From Aegilops tauschii subsp. strangulata (lineage: Eukaryota > Streptophyta > Magnoliopsida > Poales > Poaceae), in assembly GCF_002575655.3 (NCBI RefSeq), contig NC_053039.3:239112622-239176621 (forward strand): a stretch of 64,000 nucleotides of DNA, given 5' to 3'. Below, piece by piece: positions 56,248-64,000 of the stretch. The position numbers and the translations under genes are program-made. Every line of letters starts with the position of its first letter. The stretch's first letter is position 1. The notes under the pieces were generated by a model that worked only from the letters and a program-made list of their open reading frames with translations, had not been told where the DNA came from and ran no database searches.

Positions 56248-59200
56248 ATGGCAACAAGGAAGGGTGGCAGACAGCGCCGTGGGAATACATCAAGAGATTT
56301 GCCTCCTGACCTCTATGAGCTGTACAAGACAGATCCAGAGGAGGACTACAATCAGCGAAAAACCCGAATCCAATGGATTCAGAGATATTGGGCAGAACAA
56401 TGTTACAAGTACAGGTTCGTGACCCAGGAATATGCTGAGAAGAATGTCATCAAGCGACCCTGGGAGACATCTTGTACAAAAATCTTCCACCCAGGTCCAG
56501 AGATGAAGCCATTGAACAAGGCTTCTACCCTTGCATGGTCCGTGGACCACAGCCTGCAGATGCCGGCCCATCTTCATTGCTATGGTGTTGTGACGACAAT
56601 ATGTTCAGACGCAACTTCCAGTTTGCCAAGAACTCGGCCAAAGAAAACAAGAAGTCGCGAGGATTAGACTTCAACCCAGGTCCCTCTGCTCCTCGTGCTG
56701 ATGGCACACGCGATGCTGAACCCAATCTTGTTGGGCCCTTCTACAACCTACAAGGTCTCATCACTCATATTATGGTTCAAGGGACAGCTGTGGATGAACC
56801 TGCAGACGACGCTGATTCTGACGAAGCGCCTGCACCACTGAAGCCAAAGAAGCTGAAGAAACCCAAGGCTTCGAAGCCTTCCACTGCACCAAAAGCTTCG
56901 CGAGTGAAGCCTCTGGCCACTGCTCCTCCTGCACCAAGTGTGCAGTCTGAAGATCTCTCACGCATCTCCAAGTCTGAGAAGAAGAAAAAGAAGCCTATGC
57001 ACACCACCGGTCCAGCTCTGACCCCTGCTGCTGTTCTAAGGAATGAGAATGATGCCATTATCTGTCAAGTGACGACGATCTTGCTGATGACGCTCTTGAG
57101 CAGCTGATAAAGAGCAAGCAAGAGGCGGAAATCTTCAATGATTTGCCTCTCTTTGATGCGGAAGTATTGAAAAACTTCATTGATGAGTGGTTTGACACCC
57201 CCAATCTCAGCTTTGACGATCTGCAACTTCCCATTGGCCCAAGCGTCTCCTTCCATGGAGCCATTGCTCCTGAGCTGGCTCTTGCTCAGAAAATTGTTGA
57301 GCTAAAGCATAAGATCGATTATGAAAAGGCTTAGTTCAAGAAGCACATGGCCAAGCTCAGCGTGGCAGATGTCCAAAACTTCAAGGTCATGCTGCATGAG
57401 CTCAAGGAAGCGTTTCACAAGAAACATGAAGAAGCCAAAGGTTCTCGTGAGCGCATGAAGATTCTCGCTGCCAAGTGTGTTCAAGCTTAAAATGAAGCTG
57501 AGAAGCGCAAGGCACTTGGGCGTCCTGGCATCGACCCTAAGATGGCTGCCAAGCAGAAGAAGAAGCCTGCTATGGACCAAGCTGAACCATCCAGGCAGGA
57601 AGAACCTCGCATTGTCTTCCCCGCTAGTATGACAGGCGTGAAGCCTAAGGTCCCCACAGTGGCTTCAGAGCTTCAGAAGACAAGGGCTGCTGAAGCCAAA
57701 GCTAGAAAGCGCAAGACCAAGAACACCACTGATGACGCTCCACCCACCAAGAAGCGCAAGACCAAGAAGAAAGATCGGGCTGCTCCCACAGAGCCCCTTG
57801 TCGTCGAGCCAATTTCTATTGCTCGTCCTCCATCTGCACAACAAGAACGCCGTGTGGTAGTTCACGAGCCTGCTTCCCCAAAGGCTCCTGAAGCTGAAGA
57901 CATCCCAGCTGCTGACCCCATCGCAGCTGAAGACATTGGTCATCAAGACAATGTTGACGATGATGGAGTCCTTCCTCAGATCGAACACAATGTGGTATCA
58001 TCGCCTGTTCTCATGAACGGCGAACTCATCAGCATTGGTCGTCCATTGACGCCAATTGCTCAGGATGACTCATGGGATGATCACCCACAAGGCTCCCCCC
58101 GTCAAGCAGAAACACCAGTTACTCCCCCAACTCAAGTCACCACTCTGGTGATTGAAGATGAAGACTTTGTGGCCCAACCAACTCCATCTCCACAAGCGTC
58201 GCCAGCGTTCCGCAGGCTTCACAAAGGACCAAGGCACAGGTCACTCTGTCAAGTGTTCCAGAAGGAGAAGAGCGCCAATCCGTTTCACGTCAAGTCTTTC
58301 CTGAAGCCTCTCCAACTGTGAACAACCCCAAGACTGAAGCCAACATGGCTGAAGATATTCCGGCTGCATCAGTCGATGACCAAGAAGAACCAAGAGAAGA
58401 AGAAGAACGTGTTGCTACACCCCCAACCAACCAAGTTGTTCTCGAGGAGAACGTGTCTGGCCCTCCGGCTACTCAAGTGGAGGTTAACAACATTGAGGCG
58501 ACCACCAACACCAACACTGAAGCCAATGACGTTGTCATGGCTGAAGCTAATGTGGCGCCTGAAGTCAATGTGGTACCCGAAGTGATAGCACCTGAAGTCA
58601 ATGCTGCACCTGATGCAAATCTGCATCCTGAAGTCACTGCCACTGCTCCTGTACCGCCTCCCAGGCCACATACTATTGAGCAAGCATACAACTATGGTCA
58701 GCTGGTCACTGTCAGATAGCCTATTCTGGTTCCTCCTCCTGCTGCTGGTCCGCAATTTGATTATCATGTCGAGCACAGGCCTCAGGTCCAGAAGCCAAAG
58801 CCAAGATTGCCCAGGTTTCCAGGTATTGCCACTTCACCAGGGTCCTTCAATGCAAATGGCTTCATTGCGCACAACACTTTCTTTGATAGCGCCAAGAACC
58901 CCTATTCCAAGCCAAGGATTTTATCAGATCGGTTCTGGAGCTATCAGCAGCGCAGTTATTATTCTTGTGTTCTTTATGATCAAGGGCGCATCTTCCCTCA
59001 TATGCGTCTTGACTGTGAAGCCATTGCTGGACTGCCATGCCTTGAAGAAGCCCTTGACTGCTTCCGTGATGCTGGATTGCTGAATTTTGTGACTGATAAG
59101 GAGCATTGGAATGAAGAGCTTCTGCTGCAATTTTATGCCACCCTCCACATTTGCAGCTACAACAGGGATCCGAAGACATGGGTCCTTGAGTGGATGACAA

Positions 59201-60378
59201 GCAACGTACACCATGAAGCTAAAGCTTTTGACATTATTGAGCTCACTGGTCTGCCCACTCCAGGTGAACTATACAAACCTGGTTGTCAGCTTCACCACAA
59301 TGCATTGGCGAGCATCTTTCAGAAGCCAGAGCCCAACATGAGCCAAATGCTGAGCATGATGAAGCCTCTGCCACGTGACGCTGATTACCCAAAGGAGTTC
59401 TTTGTTGAAGACCTAGAGTATCTGCCCCGCACTATTTATCATATCATCAGGTGAACTCTATGGCCTGTCAAAGGACATTCTTCAGCAGCGAAACTTGAAG
59501 GAGCAATGAAGACTTTGGTCTTTTATATCTTCAACGGCATCAGTTTCAATGCTCAAGACTTCTTTATCAGGCAGTTGGCTGCATCAGGCTCTGATCTCTT
59601 TGGACCAAAGTTCTACGCTCCATGGGTTATGCGCCTCATCAAGCTACATTCAGTTGTCAACTATCAGCCCTCTGCTCGCAACCATCTGATCTTTCTTCCA
59701 GAGGTTGATATGTCAGTTGAAGCCATATACCCAGAGCCTGCCAAGGAGCCTGTTTGTCTTCACAATGCTGATCACCAAAGCTTCACGCAACCCATTGAAG
59801 GAGTCCAGGCAGTCACTCATGTTTATCCTTTGGCTGGCAATACACGCTTACCTCACCGTGCTTGAACTGAAGCCACTGAAAGCACTATTGCTCAAAGTCC
59901 TCGAAAGCGATCTCGTGTTCTCAATGACCGAGAACTTCTCGTTGCCCTGCATCAGAAACAGGATAAGCATCACTACTGGCTGAAGCGGCAGATGCAAAGC
60001 CTCTTGGTGGACATCAATCACATTCGCAATCTTGCCACCAAGAATGCCTTTCTTACACATGAAACCTATCGGAGGTCATGGAAGAGTTTGACATTGCTGA
60101 GTGCTGAAGCAGATCTTCAAGACGATCGCTTCACTGAAAGATTCAAGTTTGACTCCACTCCTCCAAGGAATGCTGTCTTGTGTCGAACTCCGTCTCTTGA
60201 AGACTCTGATTATTCCTCCTCCGCGGCAATGGTGAATGCCAGAGTGATAGATGATCAAGATGATGCTACTTCACCACCTCCAACTTCAGCGCGTATCGAC
60301 ACTGCTCCAAGTTCTTCTACACCGCCAAACCCCAACGCCGACCCTGCATCTTCTCCTACTCCTTCTGGGAACGAGTAG
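56248..60378 (+). pseudogene. Env-like / extra ORF region of the SIRE/Maximus Copia element
   Basis: The likely start is the ATG at 56248 (MATRKGGRQRRG). Coding sequence continues in pieces: 56248-56667, 56472-57107, 57143-57330, 57542-58321, 58318-58719, 58807-59454, 59506-59865 and 59992-60378, separated by frameshifts or stops. An Ala/Pro/Lys-rich segment has NLS-like clusters (KKRKTKKKDR near 57750). The part at 58807-59865 has FYATLHICSYNRDPKTWVLE and resembles the 'putative plant transposon protein' domain (PF20167-like). SIRE-type elements carry such ORFs after pol; I see no signal peptide or clear membrane span, so an envelope role is not supported. It is better described as a large extra ORF of unknown function. 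Confidence 0.68.
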
Positions 60379-60412
60379 AGGCTCTATGTCTTCAAACCTT
60401 TTTGGTCCTTAC

Positions 60413-60428
60413 TTACAAAAGGGGGAGA
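60413..60428 (+). other. Additional polypurine-tract-like motif
   Basis: CAAAAGGGGGAGAAG about 475 bp before the true polypurine tract. Extra PPT-like copies upstream of the 3' LTR are typical of SIRE-type elements. Confidence 0.6.
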
Positions 60429-60887
60429 AGCATATGAGTTGACAGTCTTCAAGCGGGCCCAAATGGGCGGTTGCTTTATATTTTGCCTAGTGTTTACAAC
60501 TCTCGCTTTTGATACATTTGGTTCTTTGAGTTGTAACACTTAAACTTGATGGTCGTCTGCTACTTGTTTGCTATTCTGTGATGCGATGATAAATTCCGCA
60601 TGTGCGATGATAAATCCCGCATGAAGTCATATTGCAGACGTCCATTTTTCATTATGCATATCATTATCTTCGTTATCAAATCATGCATGATGAATTGTCT
60701 TCATAAGTTGAAGAGGATCTCCACAAGTACAACCTGCCATGTGCGTTTGTATTCCAAAAGCAAATTACTTATATGCACATCTTCAGGGGGAGCCTTTTGC
60801 TACTTATGAAGACAATACCTAAATCCTTTACAATTTCACATACTTTTATCCCCGTTGAAAACTTCAACCAGTTTGTCATCAATCACC

Positions 60888-60901
60888 AAAAAGGGGGAGA
60901 T
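60888..60901 (+). other. Polypurine tract of the Copia element
   Basis: AAAAAGGGGGAGAT immediately before the 3' LTR; the plus-strand primer. Confidence 0.85.
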
Positions 60902-62237
60902 TGTAGGTGCATCTAGTGCCACCCCTAGTTGGTTTTGGAGTATTGAGGACAAACCTGGTTGAGGGACTAATGTGTTTGTGAGAAATGCAAGATAACACAT
61001 GTAGTAGTCCCTCATTGATTCGGTTTACCTACCGGAGATGACCCCTAAAAATGTATGAAGACATTGAAGACAATGGTGGTATGTGAAGATATTCACATTG
61101 AAGACTATGACAAGAGAAGACATTGCGTGAAGACTATGGAGCGCGAAGACTTAGTTGTTTCGTTGTTTCCTTTTCTTCTTTGTTGAGTCATAGGAACCAC
61201 CGTACTGTTAAGTGGGGTCCCCAGTGAACAAAGTCAGAGTGACCGAAGTGATGCTCAACCAAATCCTATGTCTTCGAGCGAAGACAATGAGAGCAAATCT
61301 TATCCAGAGCTGGATGAGTCAGCTTTACTTGTAGCCCAAGTCAAGCTGCCACGTGTGTTTGAAATCTGACCGTTGGAACACGTGTCAGTTCCTTAGTGAC
61401 CCAGGGTCATTTCGGACAAATCAGGTCGGGTTGCCTAGTGGCTAGAAATAGCCCACCCCCTACACCATAAATTGGTGGCTGCTCAGAGTTAGTGCACGAC
61501 TTTTGTCGTTTGAGAGCAACCCACCTCCGAAGCTTATGAGAGAGAGAAATCCTTGCGAGGACAAAGCCCAAACACCCAGAGCCAAAGAGTGTTAGGCATC
61601 ACTGAAGTCTTTCTGTCCGCGTGACCTGAAGACTTGTTACACTTGAGCACTGTGAATCCTCCAGCCGGTTAGGCGTCGCGTTCTGAGCATCCAAGAGTCA
61701 TTGTGGATCGCCGATGAACGAAGTCTGTGAAGGTTTGGAAGTCTACCTTGAAGACCTACCAGAGTGATTGGGCGAGGACTGGGTGTCCTTAGCTCAAGGG
61801 GGATAAGGTGAAGACGCGGTCTTCTGAGTTGAATCTCAGCCTCCCTAACCAGACGTACAGTTGTCACAGCAACTGGAACTGGTCCAACAAATCCTTGTCT
61901 TCGCCAAGCGACTGGTTCTATCGTCTCCCTCTCTTTATTTATAGTTGTCTTCGTGAAGTCATTGCCTGTTTGCTTTACCTATTTGTCTTCACTGTGTGAC
62001 TACTATCGTTGTTTGGCTTCATACCATCTTCCATCCTGATCCTTACTACCTAGCTGCTATTAGTCTTCGTGCTTTCACTTCATTGCATACTTGACTATGG
62101 CTTGCTCAGTGTAGTTTACCTTCTGCTGCATATCAATAGGATCATTTCTATTGTTTGTCTTCGAAACTCTCATGTTTTGAAGACTTTCATAAAGATCACC
62201 TATTCACCCCCCCTCTAGTCGATAACTAGCACTTTCA
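60902..62237 (+). repeat. 3' LTR of the Copia element (1336 bp)
   Basis: Nearly identical to 47417-48751 (about 2.2% different by hand). Ends AGCACTTTCA, followed by the CTAAC target duplication. Confidence 0.92.
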
Positions 62238-63285
62238 CTAACCATAGCATGAAACATATGGATCCAAATCAGCCCCTTACGAAGCAACGCATAAACTAGG
62301 GTTCAAGCTTCTGTCACTCTAGCAACCCATCATCTACTTATTACTTCCCAATGCCTTCCTCTAGTCCCAAACAATGGTGAAGTGTCATGTAGTCGACGTT
62401 CACATGACACCACGAGGAGAGACAACATACATCTCATCAAAATATCGAACGAATACCAAATTCACATGACTACTAATAGCAAGACTTCTCCCATGTCATC
62501 AGGAACAAACGTAACTACTCACAAAGCATATTCATGTTATCAGAGGGGTATTAATATGCATATAGGATCTGAACATATGATCTTCCACCAAATAAACCAA
62601 CTAGCATCAACTACAAGGAGTAATCAACACTACTAGCAACCTACAGGTACCAATCCCAGGCTATGAGACAAAGATTGGATACAAGAGATAAACTAGGGTT
62701 TGAGAGGAGATGGTGCTGGTGAAGATGTTGATGAAGATAGACCCCCTCTCGATGAGAGGATAGTTGGTGATGACGATGGCGATGATTTCCCCCTCCTGGA
62801 GGGAAGTTTCCACGCAGAACAGCTCCGCCGGAGCCCTAGATTGGTTCCGCCTCGTGGCGGCGGAGTCTCATCCCAAAAGCTTGCTTATGATTTTTTTCTC
62901 GGACGAAAGACTTTATATAGCAGAAGATGGGCACCGGAGGGCCACCAGGGGGCCCACGAGGCAGGGGCGCGCCCAGGGGGGTAGGGCGCGCCCCCACCCT
63001 CGTGGCCAGGGTGTGGGCCCCCTCTGGTATTTTCTTCGCTCAGTATTTTTTATTATTTCCAAAAATAACTTCCGTGGAGTTTCAGGACTTTTGGAGTTGT
63101 GCAGAATAGGTCTCTAATATTTGCTCCTTTTCCAGCCCAGAATTCCAGCTGCCGGCATTCTCCCTCTTTATGTAAACCTTGTAAAATAAGAGAGAATAGG
63201 CATAAGTATTGTGACATAATGTGTAATAACAGCCCATAATGCAATAAATATCGATATAAAAGCATGATGCAAAATGGACGTATCA
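62238..63285 (-). repeat. Sabrina-type (Athila-like) 3' LTR, main piece
   Basis: On the minus strand it starts TGATACGTCCATTTTGCATC at 63285. It has a TATATAAA box (62922-62929) and continues past the Copia insertion to 47391, where its last part is missing. I recognise it as a Sabrina/WHAM-type LTR. ORFs at 62700-63117 are LTR by-products. Confidence 0.8.
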
Positions 63286-64000
63286 ACTCCTCCAAGCTTA
63301 GACCTCGCTTGTCCTCAAGCGGAAGCCGATAATGATAAATATGTCCACATGTTTAGAGATAGAGGTGTCGATAAAATAAAATACGGACATGAGGGCATCA
63401 TGATCATTCTTATAACAACAACATATATGGATATTGTCATATGATTTCTTATGATAAAGTAACAATCTATCCACAATGTCAAGTGTGAATCAGAAACTTC
63501 ATTCAGAACTAACAAACTATAATCTCAGTCATTGAAGCAATTGCAATTTATCATAACATCAGAAAGAGTCAATATAAGAGCTTTTCAGCAAGTCCACATA
63601 CTCAACTATCATTTAGTCTTTCACAATTGCTAACACTCACGCAATACTTGTGGTTACGGAGTTTTAATCGGACACAGAGAAAGATAGGGGCTTATAGTTT
63701 TGCCTCCCAACCTTTTACCTCAAGGGTAATGTCAACAATAATAGTTCATGCTAACTTACATCCAATTAGATATATATATATCAGGATCTTTCCAACACAA
63801 TGTGCTTGCCAAAGGATAAAATGTAAAAAGGAAAGGTGAAGATCACCATGACTCTTGCATAAGGTAGAAGATAAAAGTAAAAGATAGGCCCTTCGTAGAG
63901 GGAAGCAGAGGTTGTCATGCACTTTCAGGGTTGGATGCACAAAATCTTAATGCGAAAGAACATCACTTTATATTGCCACTTGCGATATGGACCTTTATTA
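63286..64000 (-). mobile_element. 3' internal non-coding region of the Sabrina-type element
   Basis: It starts with the polypurine tract TAAGCTTGGAGGAGT (minus strand, 63300-63286) and a GAGGACAAGCGAGG block, as in the other Athila-like element. The rest is AT-rich and non-coding; the element body lies beyond the window. Confidence 0.7.

Larger units (their letters stand above)
47417..62237 (+). mobile_element. Complete SIRE/Maximus-type Copia retrotransposon (14.8 kb)
   Basis: LTRs at 47417-48751 and 60902-62237, initiator-Met primer site, gag, protease, integrase, RT, RNase H (Copia order), about 6 kb of extra env-like coding DNA and a polypurine tract. Perfect 5-bp target duplication CTAAC (47412-47416; 62238-62242). 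By hand, LTRs differ at about 29 of 1335 positions plus a 1-bp indel, so it is the most recent LTR insertion measurable here. The length and extra ORFs fit the Maximus/SIRE lineage. The polyprotein carries multiple frameshifts. Confidence 0.92.

Noticed and set aside
56248..60378. Retroviral envelope glycoprotein
   Set aside because: No signal peptide, clear membrane anchor or cleavage site is visible in any fragment; the content is basic and acidic low-complexity sequence plus a plant transposon-associated domain.

Overview
The window is intergenic DNA from a large grass genome, almost certainly a Triticeae (wheat, Aegilops, barley or rye group). It is a stack of nested transposable elements. 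I recognise LTR ends and internal sequence of the Angela/WIS/BARE type, the Athila-like Sabrina/WHAM type and the SIRE/Maximus type, all abundant in that tribe. No bacterial or organellar genes were seen. Family names come from memory of their termini and should be confirmed by a repeat-library search.

Layout. (1) 1-10983: 5'-truncated Tat-lineage Gypsy element on +, with decayed gag-pol, a repeat-rich 3' region, an antisense Transposase_28-like gene and a 547-bp 3' LTR. (2) 10984-15087: remnant of an Athila-like element on -, with a 328-codon ORF of unknown function, a decayed tRNA-Asp primer site and a partial LTR. (3) 15088-15181: end of an Angela-type LTR. (4) 15182-16167 and 35534-37381: a CACTA-like terminus beside a multi-exon B3-domain pseudogene. 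That pseudogene is split by (5), 16168-35533: an Athila-like element on - with gag and protease only, two LTRs and a perfect CCCGT target duplication. Its 5' LTR is split by (6), 23471-34473: a second Tat-lineage Gypsy element on -, which carries a B3-like ORF on the opposite strand. (7) 37381-42629: 3'-truncated Angela-type Copia on -. (8) 42630-46913: low-copy-looking DNA with direct repeats, a 5S rRNA-derived segment, a 23-bp repeat of E2F-like sites, three ~505-bp tandem units (the third split by a 922-bp foldback Mutator-like MITE) and five ~84-bp tandem units. (9) 46914-47390: a CACTA-type terminus. (10) 47391-47416 plus 62238-63285: truncated Sabrina-type LTR on -, split by (11), 47417-62237: a complete SIRE/Maximus-type Copia on + with env-like extra ORFs and target duplication CTAAC. 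(12) 63286-64000: Athila-like internal sequence running off the end.

All element polyproteins are broken by stops or frameshifts, so none looks autonomous. The most notable points are the B3-like antisense ORF inside a Gypsy element, the B3-domain pseudogene whose exon can be followed across a 19.4-kb nested insertion, and the pattern that three retrotransposon accessory ORFs each have their own upstream TATA box. Relative insertion order can be read from the nesting and from empty-site paralogues present in the same window.
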